A stretch of 20,269 nucleotides of DNA from JACQNR01 sp049515175 (GCA_049515175.1 JBEKUI010000049.1:1-20269), one strand, 5' to 3'; numbered from the stretch's first letter, positions 6,905-13,701 are shown. The notes: generated by a model from the sequence alone, not told the origin. A program made the numbers and translations.

Positions 6905-9171
6905 GGGAAAAGGATTCACGATCCAGGATTCAGGATTCAGGGAAAAAGGGGCTGGGGACTGGGGGCTGGGGGCTGGTCGTTTTGCTCGTCACTTGTCACG
7001 CGTCACTCGTCACATGTCTCGCGCAGCAGCCCCAGTCTTCGAACGCCCCGGTGTTCGCCGCCAATGCAAAGTACGTCCAGGGCGTTGGGCCAGGGTACTG
7101 GCCGACGGCGGGCGCGGGACTAGCGCTCAACCTCGCCGCGGGGACGGCGTTTTGCGGCCATCCGCCGGTGCTCGTGACCTATGCCGGCGGAACGCTGACG
7201 CTCGCGGCCAGCGCGACCAATTACGTTTTCCTCGATCCGGCGGCGAACTGCGCGCCCGCCTCAAACACCGCGGGATTCTCGCCCGGACATATTCCCCTGG
7301 CCAAGGTTGTGACCGGCGCATCGAGCATCACGAGCGTCACCGAAGCGCGCAACTGGTTCGTACCGCAGCCCATCGGAACCGACGCCGCCGGCCGCGCCGT
7401 CTCCAAGTATCTCAACGGGATTCGTTTTGCCGACCAATTCTCCGGCGCCAGCACCGCCGCCAAAATCGATGCGGCGCTGGCCGACATGGGCACGACTCCC
7501 GGCGTGCTGGTCGCAGCGCCGCCACTCGGCTTCGGCTCGCCCACCAACTGGCGCAACCACGTGGCGTTTCTCGATTTCCGCCAGGCCTACGACCCGATCG
7601 ACACGATCACCGACGATCCCGACCGCGTGGCGCTGCTATTGCTCGAAAACCGCCTGGTCGACATGACCACGCGCCCGGTAACCGGCACGGTGACGCTCAC
7701 GAACGGCTCGACCGCCGTCACCGGCGTGGGAACGCATTTCCTCACCCAACTCGCCAATCACCTGGGCCGCTCCATCAAGCTTGATGCCGACCCCAGCACC
7801 GCTTGGGCGATGATCGGCACGGTCACCGACGATACCTATGCCACGCTGGTGTCCGCTTATCCGGGCACGGGAGGCACCGGGCCGGCTTCCTATTTCCGCA
7901 CCGAACTGGGCATGGTCATCAACAGCATGGTGAGCGGCGGAACGCCCAACACCGGCTCAGGCGGCGAGTCGGTCGGCCTTTCTGTGATCTCCAACCGGAG
8001 CGGCGGGTCGCGCGGAGTTTGGGCCGGGAACTTCAACCTCACCTACTCGACGCGCAACGCGAATGCTGCAGCGGTGGGCTTGGAACTCGACCTCACGAAC
8101 GACACTGGCGTGGACGGCACCCCCGGCGCCTACCTCGAGCAGGCCTTGCGAATCCTGAGCGCCGGTTCCAAAAAGCCGACCGAAGGGATTTACATTGGCA
8201 ACATTTTCCCGGGCGGCGAATTCCAACGCGCCATTGCCATCGACAATTCCTACGCCAGTCGCGGCGTCAGCGTCAGAGGGCCTTCCAATCATGTCTACCT
8301 GATTCCCACCACGGACAACAACAGTCCGATGATCACCGGCCGGAACGCCGCCGATTCCGCAACTCAATGGCAGGTCAATAACGACGGAAGCGCGCAGTTC
8401 AGCACCATGCGAGCGGGCCCCGCAACGACGAGCTATGTCGCCAATCCCATGCAGAACCTGATCAACGACTCGGTGAACTCCATAGGAACTTTGAACGCCG
8501 TGCATTCCGCAACTCTGCTGGGATTGAACCAGAACAACACCACAGCGAATCAGATCGGAACGTACGGCGTGTCGGCTTCGGAACACACGGCATCCAGCAA
8601 ACCCTATGTGGAAGGCGTTGAGGGCGATGCCTATCACCAGACCGCCGGCTCGGTGGATTACCTGATCGGAGTGGCCGGCTATTCGAACATGTCCGGCTCT
8701 GGCGGCACGGTGACCAATATGATGGCGCTCTACGCATTTCCCAACGATCGCGGCGCCGGGTCCGTCACCAACAACTATGGCCTTTACGTGGACACCCAAA
8801 CCGCCGGAACCAGCAACTACTCGATTTACACCGCCGGCACGGCGCCCGCGCAATTCGGCGGGCCGGTGATTTCGGGATTGAATGCGGTTTCGTTTTCCGC
8901 TACCCCCACGTTCGACGCGAAGCTGGGCAACACGCAGAAGATCACGCTGACGGGCAACTTGACGAGCTCTACACTCTCGAACGCCACCGCCGGCGAACAA
9001 ATCAACTTCATCATTTGCCAGGATGGTAACGGCAATCGCACCTTCACCTGGCCGTCGAACGTCAAGGGCGGGATGACCATCGGCTCAACCGCCTCGAAGT
9101 GCAGTGCGCAGAACTTCATCTTCGACGGCACCAACGCCTACGCGCTATCGACCGGAGTCACCAACATGTGA
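6898..9171 (+). CDS. 757-aa tail-fibre-like structural protein with an N-terminal signal peptide
   Basis: The ATG at 6898 overlaps the previous gene's stop. Residues 1-20 are charged (MVREKDSRSRIQDSGKKGLG) and residues about 22-41 are hydrophobic (GGWGLVVLLVTCHASLVTCL), followed by a plausible cleavage near A42 and the mature start QQPQSSNAPVF. Residues about 59-150 share a beta domain with the 221-aa neighbour (AGGTLTLAASATNYVFLDP; SPGHIPLAKVVTGASSITSV). The central part has repetitive beta-rich fibre-like sequence (VTGTVTLTNGSTAVTGVG; NNYGLYVDTQTAGTSNYSIY). The C-terminus (FDAKLGNTQKITLTGNLTSS; GNGNRTFTWPSNVKGGM) resembles the end domain of phage fibres. A signal peptide is unusual for a tail fibre. 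The codons for it are made of GGATTCA, G-run and GTCAC repeats, so the start and secretion are uncertain. Confidence 0.65.
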   Translation: MVREKDSRSRIQDSGKKGLGTGGWGLVVLLVTCHASLVTCLAQQPQSSNAPVFAANAKYVQGVGPGYWPTAGAGLALNLAAGTAFCGHPPVLVTYAGGTLTLAASATNYVFLDPAANCAPASNTAGFSPGHIPLAKVVTGASSITSVTEARNWFVPQPIGTDAAGRAVSKYLNGIRFADQFSGASTAAKIDAALADMGTTPGVLVAAPPLGFGSPTNWRNHVAFLDFRQAYDPIDTITDDPDRVALLLLENRLVDMTTRPVTGTVTLTNGSTAVTGVGTHFLTQLANHLGRSIKLDADPSTAWAMIGTVTDDTYATLVSAYPGTGGTGPASYFRTELGMVINSMVSGGTPNTGSGGESVGLSVISNRSGGSRGVWAGNFNLTYSTRNANAAAVGLELDLTNDTGVDGTPGAYLEQALRILSAGSKKPTEGIYIGNIFPGGEFQRAIAIDNSYASRGVSVRGPSNHVYLIPTTDNNSPMITGRNAADSATQWQVNNDGSAQFSTMRAGPATTSYVANPMQNLINDSVNSIGTLNAVHSATLLGLNQNNTTANQIGTYGVSASEHTASSKPYVEGVEGDAYHQTAGSVDYLIGVAGYSNMSGSGGTVTNMMALYAFPNDRGAGSVTNNYGLYVDTQTAGTSNYSIYTAGTAPAQFGGPVISGLNAVSFSATPTFDAKLGNTQKITLTGNLTSSTLSNATAGEQINFIICQDGNGNRTFTWPSNVKGGMTIGSTASKCSAQNFIFDGTNAYALSTGVTNM
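6911..7018. repeat. Three short tandem repeat blocks inside the signal-peptide coding region, with a G-quadruplex motif
   Basis: Block A (about 6911-6941) repeats GGATTCA with variants. Block B (6948-6972) has four runs of four or five G separated by 2-3 bases (GGGG CT GGGG ACT GGGGG CT GGGGG), a canonical G-quadruplex pattern on the coding strand. Block C (about 6987-7018) repeats CGTCAC/TGTCAC units (CGTCACTTGTCACGCGTCAC). All three are in the frame of the 757-aa gene and encode its first 40 residues. Confidence 0.85.
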
Positions 9172-9177
9172 TTCGCT

Positions 9178-9206
9178 GCGGACCCAGAGACGCAGCCGAG
9201 GTCCGC
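9178..9206. other. Inverted repeat after the last tail gene
   Basis: GCGGACC (9178-9184) pairs with GGTCCGC (9200-9206) around a 15-base loop. An alternative pairing of GCTGCG (9175-9180) with CGCAGC (9191-9196) is also possible. It lies 6 bases after the stop of the fibre gene and is not followed by a T-run, so it is not a clear intrinsic terminator. It may be where the tail transcript ends or be incidental in GC-rich DNA. Confidence 0.35.
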
Positions 9207-9237
9207 GGACGGACGAAAAGAGGCTGATTGGCCCCAT

Positions 9238-9693
9238 GTGCTGGTGGGAGGGTACGAAGTAGTAAACAATCGTCTCCACGGTGCGAATTCGCTTGACAAT
9301 CGGTTGACCTTAGAGGTAATTGTTCAATCCATAAAAGCGAAGGAGGGTTTTAGACTTGCCTTTGCTTCGCGCTCGGCTCATTCTGTTATTGGAGACGACA
9401 AAGGGTTGGACATAACTCGCTGGCTCGAGTTGCTGAAGCAGTATGGGCCGCTACTGGGTTTGCTGTTAGGTTTTATTGTGTGGCAAGCCCACCAGATCAA
9501 CAGACTCCTCGACCGAAACTCCTCGATTTATGAGGGAGAGATAAAACGACTGGCCGAAGTCCAGAACCGCCTACTGGCACACATACTCGGTCCTCAGCCA
9601 TCCTCGACCGAGTCCCCGACCATCAAACAACTGGAAGAGGGGGCGAAACGATTGGAAAACCAGAAGAATGCCGATAAGAAAGGAGGGGACTGA
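9238..9693 (+). CDS. Small membrane-anchored protein, holin-like or hypothetical (start uncertain)
   Basis: The frame is open from a GTG at 9238 (151 residues), but only the last 95 residues look conserved-protein-like: LDITRWLELLKQYGPLLGLL, one membrane segment (YGPLLGLLLGFIVWQ), then a charged coiled-coil-like tail (INRLLDRNSSIYEGEIKRLA; IKQLEEGAKRLENQKNADKK). A TTG at 9406 with GGAG at 9391-9394 is an alternative start that gives this 95-aa form. A promoter-like TTGACA at 9293 inside the longer version also favours the shorter one. One TM segment plus a charged C-terminal tail downstream of tail fibres is compatible with a small lysis or spanin/holin accessory protein, but there is no diagnostic motif. 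The DNA is visibly less GC-rich than the neighbours. The next gene starts 3 bases after the stop. Confidence 0.55.
   Translation: MLVGGYEVVNNRLHGANSLDNRLTLEVIVQSIKAKEGFRLAFASRSAHSVIGDDKGLDITRWLELLKQYGPLLGLLLGFIVWQAHQINRLLDRNSSIYEGEIKRLAEVQNRLLAHILGPQPSSTESPTIKQLEEGAKRLENQKNADKKGGD
9293..9320 (+). promoter_or_regulatory. Possible sigma70-type promoter
   Basis: A perfect -35 box TTGACA (9293-9298) is followed after 16 bases by GGTAAT (9315-9320), matching four of six consensus -10 positions. The surrounding DNA is AT-richer than the rest of the window. If used, transcription would begin near 9327 and would include only the shorter form of the 9238-9693 gene. The assignment is by eye. Confidence 0.35.
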
Positions 9694-9696
9694 ACC

Positions 9697-10257
9697 ATGG
9701 ATACACTCATGTTTGCCTTGGCAGCGGTAGCCTTTGCCCTCTTGATCCAGCGCCTCTTCCTTGTAGGCTGTCAGCGCCTCATTCGGGCAAAGGAACAGGC
9801 ATTCGAATTTCACAGGCTCAGGGACGAGCTCCAATTGGCTGCTGCGGAGGGGAACATCAAGCCGCGCTCGCTCGCCTTCGAGTTCCTTATGCAAATATTG
9901 AACGTCGCGATTAGGAATGCCGGGGTCCTGACACTAACCCAGTCTCTGGCGCTGGCAAAGAAGGTGTCCGCCAAGAATGATGGTGGAAGATATGAAGCAG
10001 TCCTTGCTGACTTCAAAAATCACGGTCCTAGAATCCAAGACCTTGCGGCCAAAACCTTCTCTTCCTTCGCAACAATGCTGGTGGCCAACGACTGGTTCGT
10101 GTCCGCCGTCATAGCCCTTACGAAACACCACCTGAGCAACCAGTTGGTCGTCGAGCCGGCGCGCTCTATTCGCCGCCTTCGCCGATTCCCCAGGATCCAG
10201 CTCATCGGTTACGTTCGTCGCTACTTTGATTGGAGTAACCGGTTGAGCCCGTGTTAG
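9697..10257 (+). CDS. 186-aa membrane-anchored hypothetical protein
   Basis: The ATG at 9697 has a near-ideal Shine-Dalgarno AGGAGG at 9681-9686 with a 10-base spacer, located inside the end of the preceding gene, so the two are co-translated. Residues about 4-24 form a single N-terminal membrane segment (LMFALAAVAFALLIQRLFLV). The rest is a soluble, mostly helical domain (FHRLRDELQLAAAEGNIKPR; RSLAFEFLMQILNVAIRNAG; KTFSSFATMLVANDWFVSAV) ending in an Arg-rich segment (ARSIRRLRRFPRIQLIG). I do not recognise the family. Codon use, with many codons ending in A or T, is unlike the flanking genes. It may belong to a lysis or accessory cassette of the phage module or to a separate insertion. Confidence 0.7.
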   Translation: MDTLMFALAAVAFALLIQRLFLVGCQRLIRAKEQAFEFHRLRDELQLAAAEGNIKPRSLAFEFLMQILNVAIRNAGVLTLTQSLALAKKVSAKNDGGRYEAVLADFKNHGPRIQDLAAKTFSSFATMLVANDWFVSAVIALTKHHLSNQLVVEPARSIRRLRRFPRIQLIGYVRRYFDWSNRLSPC

Positions 10258-10370
10258 TCAGCCCCGAACAGGCTTAGCGAGCCGACGCCACCCGGCACCT
10301 TTCAACCAACTGCCAAAAGGCTAGTGCCGACCACACGCCCAAGCTGTAATTCAGAGCCCCCGTCGTGGCA

Positions 10371-10398
10371 TTGGCGGGAGCGGGCTTCGTGTTATAGT
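10371..10398 (+). promoter_or_regulatory. Probable sigma70-type promoter for the TonB-domain gene
   Basis: TTGGCG (10371-10376, four of six -35 consensus positions) is separated by 16 bases from TATAGT (10393-10398, five of six -10 positions). It is the best promoter in the 229-base space 10258-10486 and points at the ATG at 10487, leaving a leader of about 80 bases. Nothing else was recognised in that space. Confidence 0.55.
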
Positions 10399-10486
10399 GG
10401 GCGCCGCCGCCGCCCATGCCCGCTACTGCAGATTTTCTGGAACTTCAGTTTCGCCCGCGGTGTCAATGCATGCAGAAGGAGGACCC

Positions 10487-10894
10487 ATGTTATTTCGTCA
10501 GCAAGTCAAATTCATAGTGCTTTCCTGCACATTGTTCATCGGCGTGGGATGGTTGCTGGCTTTCGCCCAGGAAAAGAAAGATGTTCCCGAGGGCAAGGTG
10601 AACATCGAGGAATCGACGCACACCAAGAAGGCGGAAATCATCCACATGGTGAAGCCACCCTATCCTGTGGAAGCCAAGAAGCAAGGGATCGAGGGGTTGG
10701 TGCGGATCGATGTCACCGTCAACAAGCAGGGCGAGGTCATCGGTACGGAAGTTCGGAGCGGCCCCAAGGAATTGCGTGAAGCCGCAGTCAATTCCGTGCG
10801 TCAGTGGCGCTATAAGCCCCTGGACGTAGAGTTCAAAGTGACCGTAGACGTCAACTACGAACTCGGCAAGAAGAAGGAAGCATCCAAGTCCTGA
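10487..10894 (+). CDS. Exported TonB C-terminal-domain protein (energy-transducer family, orphan)
   Basis: The ATG at 10487 is chosen because AAGGAGGA lies at 10476-10483; the frame is open upstream but without a better start. The product is 135 residues. Residues 1-27 form a signal peptide (charged FRQQVK, hydrophobic FIVLSCTLFIGVGWLLAFA) with cleavage likely after AFA at 25-27. Residues about 50-126 are a TonB C-terminal domain: MVKPPYPVEAKKQGIEGLV, then RIDVTVNKQGEVIGTEVRSG, then AVNSVRQWRYKPLDVEF. In this family the domain normally contacts TonB-dependent outer-membrane receptors. Here there is no long Pro-rich periplasmic spacer, so it is a mini-TonB that cannot span the periplasm on its own; such short forms are common in Acidobacteriota. 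It has its own promoter and a hairpin terminator, so it is a single-gene unit. Confidence 0.85.
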   Translation: MLFRQQVKFIVLSCTLFIGVGWLLAFAQEKKDVPEGKVNIEESTHTKKAEIIHMVKPPYPVEAKKQGIEGLVRIDVTVNKQGEVIGTEVRSGPKELREAAVNSVRQWRYKPLDVEFKVTVDVNYELGKKKEASKS

Positions 10895-10925
10895 TCTCGA
10901 CCCCAAGGTGAATACAGCTGCGCGT

Positions 10926-10962
10926 TCCGGGGCAGGCCCTCCCTCCTGCCCCGGAGTTTCTT
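10926..10962 (+). terminator. Intrinsic terminator-like hairpin after the TonB-domain gene
   Basis: TCCGGGGCAGG (10926-10936) pairs perfectly with CCTGCCCCGGA (10945-10955) around an 8-base loop CCCTCCCT, followed by GTTTCTT. The stem is 11 bp and very GC-rich; the T-run is short. It starts 32 bases after the stop codon. Confidence 0.7.
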
Positions 10963-11344
10963 GCATTCTTCGTTCCGCCCCGACTCACTTCGCGTCAGCC
11001 TCAAGAGGGCTCCAGGGACAGTGTCCTTCCCCGGCAGGAATGGCCTTACCGCACTTGCAGCATTTGGATCCTTCCTGCATCGACCTTCCGTCACCTCAAG
11101 CCGGAGGCTGCGCCGAAATACGCTCAGCCGCGACCCGGGTGAGTAATCGAAATCCTATCCCCAATAGCATAACGCATCCCGGGGCGCCGGCGTCTGGAAC
11201 CGTTCATAATTGCCGCAGCTGAAACAGAAAACTCACTCGAAACAGGAAGCAAGCGTGCAATGCCATGAGGCTTGATGTGCCTTATGGCATAGAAGTGGAA
11301 GTTTTGTCCGCGACTTTCTGACTTTCAGTCCGAAGTCCTGCGCT
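10963..11344. other. Non-coding gap of about 380 bases before the dehydrogenase cluster
   Basis: No convincing gene is seen; the open frames here have protein sequence unlike real genes. It holds a short palindrome GGACA G TGTCC at 11016-11026, a longer hairpin at 11260-11290 (listed separately) and an AT-richer patch from about 11150 to 11260. No clear -35/-10 pair for the following gene could be assigned. Confidence 0.5.
11260..11290. promoter_or_regulatory. Dyad/hairpin upstream of the dehydrogenase cluster
   Basis: ATGCCATGAGGC (11260-11271) faces GCCTTATGGCAT (11279-11290) across a 7-base spacer, a 12-bp stem with one G-T pair. It lies 54 bases before the ATG at 11345. It could be a regulator's operator or an RNA hairpin in the leader. 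There is no T-run, so a terminator is unlikely. Confidence 0.45.
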
Positions 11345-11932
11345 ATGGTGAAGACAAGGAAACTGACACGGCGCAGATTCATCCAGCTTTCGGCATCGAT
11401 AGCTGCGGCTGGGCACGCGATTTCGTGCAGCAAGGCAACAAGTCCTTGGAGATTCCTCACAATAGGTGAAGCCGCCACCCTCCGGGCAATTTGTGGACAG
11501 ATTGTCCCGACCGACGCGGATCCCGGCGCCAAGGAGGTCGGGGTAGTCAACTTCATCGATCTGCAGCTCGTCGGCTACCTCAAGCGCCACCAGAAGTCCT
11601 ACCGGGAAGGGCTGGCGGGTGTTGACCAAACCAGCCTCGCTCTCCACGGAGCGCGATTTGCCGAACTAGCGGCGGAGAAGCAACTCGTTGTTCTCGTTGC
11701 CCTGGAGAAAAACGAAGCGCCGGGCGAAGTGTGGAAGCGGCGGTCGGCGCGGAACTTTTTCGATCTGGTCGTCAATCACACCCTGCAGGGATTCTATGGC
11801 GACCCGAGGCATGGCGGCAATCGGGAGGGTGCGAGCTGGAAGATGCTGGGGCTCTCGTATCCTCCCATCCGCGGGCGGCAGCAATACGATCTGACTCCGC
11901 CCCCGGCATCGCCCGGGCCTCAGCGGACCTGA
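11345..11932 (+). CDS. Gluconate 2-dehydrogenase subunit 3 family protein, Tat-exported
   Basis: The product is 195 residues. It begins with a Tat signal (KLTRRRFIQLSAS, residues 6-18, then Ala-rich) and a possible lipidation cysteine at 28 (AISC). The mature part opens FLTIGEAATLRAICGQIVPT, followed by GVVNFIDLQLVGYL, and ends with the family signature FFDLVVNHTLQGFYGDPRHG, matching the gluconate 2-dehydrogenase subunit 3 family. In known complexes this small subunit carries the Tat signal and escorts the signal-less FAD subunit to the periplasm. The FAD subunit gene starts 12 bases downstream, which supports that role. The C-terminal tail is Pro-rich (LTPPPASPGPQRT). No strong ribosome binding site precedes the ATG at 11345. 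Confidence 0.85.
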   Translation: MVKTRKLTRRRFIQLSASIAAAGHAISCSKATSPWRFLTIGEAATLRAICGQIVPTDADPGAKEVGVVNFIDLQLVGYLKRHQKSYREGLAGVDQTSLALHGARFAELAAEKQLVVLVALEKNEAPGEVWKRRSARNFFDLVVNHTLQGFYGDPRHGGNREGASWKMLGLSYPPIRGRQQYDLTPPPASPGPQRT

Positions 11933-11944
11933 CGGAATCAAGGA

Positions 11945-13600
11945 ATGGCACTGGAAAAAGTCAACGCGGTGGTGATCGGCGCGGGCGCGGCGGGCGGGGT
12001 GGTCGCGAAGGAACTCGCAGTCGCCGGGCTCTCCGTCGTGCTGCTCGAACGCGGCAAATGGTATTCGCCCTACGACTGCCGCAAGGACGACCTGCGCAAC
12101 CAGCGCGTGACGGCGCTGGGCAGTGCCTTCGGCCCCGATGATGAGCGCTACATGCGAGTCTTCGTCGATGCCGAGGGGAAAGAACAGATCGTCAGGCCGA
12201 GCGAAGGGAGTTATAACAACAATGCGGCCTGCGTGGGGGGCGGCACGTTCAGCTACGGCACGATGGCGTGGCGCTACATGAAGAAAGACTTCCGCATGCG
12301 CTCGACCTACGGCGCGGTGGAAGGCAGCACGCTCGCCGACTGGCCCATTTCCTATCAGGACCTCGAACCCTTCTACGAGAAGGCAGAATGGGAGATTGGC
12401 GTCTCCGGCGACGACAGCAACAATCCCTTCAAAGCGCCGCGCAAGAAGCCGCTGCCCATGCCGCCGCTTGCCCCGAACCGCGAGCACGAGATTCTCTGGC
12501 AGGCCGCCGAACTGATCGGCCTGCACCCCTTCCACGCGCCGACGGCGCGCAACAGCGTCCCTTACAACGGGCGTGGCGCCTGCATGCGCTGCCGCTGGTG
12601 CGTGGGTTTTGCGTGCGAGGTGGACGCCAAGTGCGGCACGCACAATACCGTTATTCCCAAGGCGCTCGCCACCGGCAACTGCGAACTGCGCACCGAATGC
12701 GTGGCGAAGGAAATCCTCACCAACCCACAGGGCCGCGTGACGGGCGTCGCCTACTTTGATGCGAACGATCGCCTCCTGGAGCAGCCGGCCGACCTCGTGA
12801 TCGTCTCCGCTTCGGCAACGGAATCGCCCCGCTTGCTCCTGAACTCGAAGAGCGCGCTCTTCCCGAACGGTCTCGGCAATCGCTACGACTGGGTGGGGAG
12901 AAATCTTCAGGGGCACGCTTACGCCGGTGCCTACGGCCTCTTCGACTTCGATGTGTATGACGACATCGGTCCGGGCGCCACCATCGCTGCGTGTGATTAC
13001 AACCACGGCAATCCGGGCGTCGTCGGCGGCGGCGCGCTGGCCAACGAGTTCATCCGCCTGCCTTACAACTTCTCACAACTGCGCCTGCCTGATGTCCCGC
13101 GCTGGGGTGCTGCGCACAAGGATGCCATGCGCAAATGGTTCAAGCGCAACCTTGCAGTGCACGGACCTGTGCAGGAGATTCCAGTCTTCGATGCGCGCGT
13201 GCAAGTCGATCCGAGGGTTAAAGATCACTGGGGCATCCCGGTTGCGCGCCTCTCCGGAACGAACCACCCGAAGACCCTGGAGACCGCGAAATACGTGGCA
13301 GGGAAGGCGGAAGAATGGTTGCAGGCGGCGGGTGCCACCAAGACCTGGCTGAAGGTGCCCGGCCGCGGGTTGAGCGGCGGTCAGCATCAGGCGGGAACCT
13401 GCCGCATGGGTGATGACCCGAAGACCTCCGTCGTGGACAAGTACTGTCGAGTCCATGATGTGGCCAACCTTTTCGTCGTCGATGGCAGCGTGCACGTCAC
13501 GAACGGAGGATTCAACCCCGCGCTGACCATCATGGCGATGGGCTACTACGCCTCAGACCACATCGTGAAGGAGTGGAAGGGAACACAATTCAGGGGGTAA
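11945..13600 (+). CDS. GMC-family FAD oxidoreductase (periplasmic sugar/alcohol dehydrogenase catalytic subunit)
   Basis: The product is 551 residues. It starts with a dinucleotide-binding fold (VNAVVIGAGAAGGVVAKELA, with GAGAAG at 12-17, closing with LLERG). The C-terminal GMC domain is intact: GGQHQAGTCRMGDDP, then LFVVDGSVHVTNGGFNPALT, giving the usual His and Asn of the active site. There is no signal peptide, consistent with export in complex with the Tat-bearing partner encoded just upstream. Residues 213-230 carry five cysteines (GACMRCRWCVGFACEVDAKC), a spacing C-x2-C-x2-C-x4-C-x5-C that could hold an Fe-S cluster, as in some FAD glucose dehydrogenases, or be structural. Substrate is unknown; gluconate, glucose-type sugars or polyols are the family's usual range. 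The downstream multihaem cytochrome is a plausible electron acceptor. Confidence 0.9.
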   Translation: MALEKVNAVVIGAGAAGGVVAKELAVAGLSVVLLERGKWYSPYDCRKDDLRNQRVTALGSAFGPDDERYMRVFVDAEGKEQIVRPSEGSYNNNAACVGGGTFSYGTMAWRYMKKDFRMRSTYGAVEGSTLADWPISYQDLEPFYEKAEWEIGVSGDDSNNPFKAPRKKPLPMPPLAPNREHEILWQAAELIGLHPFHAPTARNSVPYNGRGACMRCRWCVGFACEVDAKCGTHNTVIPKALATGNCELRTECVAKEILTNPQGRVTGVAYFDANDRLLEQPADLVIVSASATESPRLLLNSKSALFPNGLGNRYDWVGRNLQGHAYAGAYGLFDFDVYDDIGPGATIAACDYNHGNPGVVGGGALANEFIRLPYNFSQLRLPDVPRWGAAHKDAMRKWFKRNLAVHGPVQEIPVFDARVQVDPRVKDHWGIPVARLSGTNHPKTLETAKYVAGKAEEWLQAAGATKTWLKVPGRGLSGGQHQAGTCRMGDDPKTSVVDKYCRVHDVANLFVVDGSVHVTNGGFNPALTIMAMGYYASDHIVKEWKGTQFRG

Positions 13601-13701
13601 CGCCGGATCCTCACTCAGTCGTCGCCGGCTGACGGGCGGACATCTTCTCTCGGGAGGAGAGGGGAAGGGGAGCGAAGAAATCCGAAGCGCGGCAGGACAC
13701 C

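Noticed and set aside
6911..7018. CRISPR-like short repeats
   Set aside because: Units are 6-7 bases, directly tandem and degenerate with no spacers, and lie in a coding frame.
7012..7020. Lipobox-type cysteine in the 757-aa protein (LVTC)
   Set aside because: Threonine at -1 is not accepted in a standard lipobox; a simple signal-peptidase site near A42 fits better.
9178..9206. Intrinsic terminator after the tail operon
   Set aside because: The inverted repeat has a 15-base loop, a 7-bp stem and no T-run, so I list it only as an inverted repeat.
9172..10486. Prophage attachment site or tRNA at the phage-host boundary
   Set aside because: No tRNA-like sequence or integrase is visible here and the left end of the element is outside the window, so direct repeats cannot be compared.
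10908..11222. 104-codon + strand frame in the gap before the dehydrogenase cluster
   Set aside because: It starts in the terminator hairpin, lacks a ribosome binding site and has no protein-like pattern.
11666..13006. 446-codon - strand frame
   Set aside because: It is opposite the subunit 3 and GMC genes, which have clear family motifs; it is a shadow.
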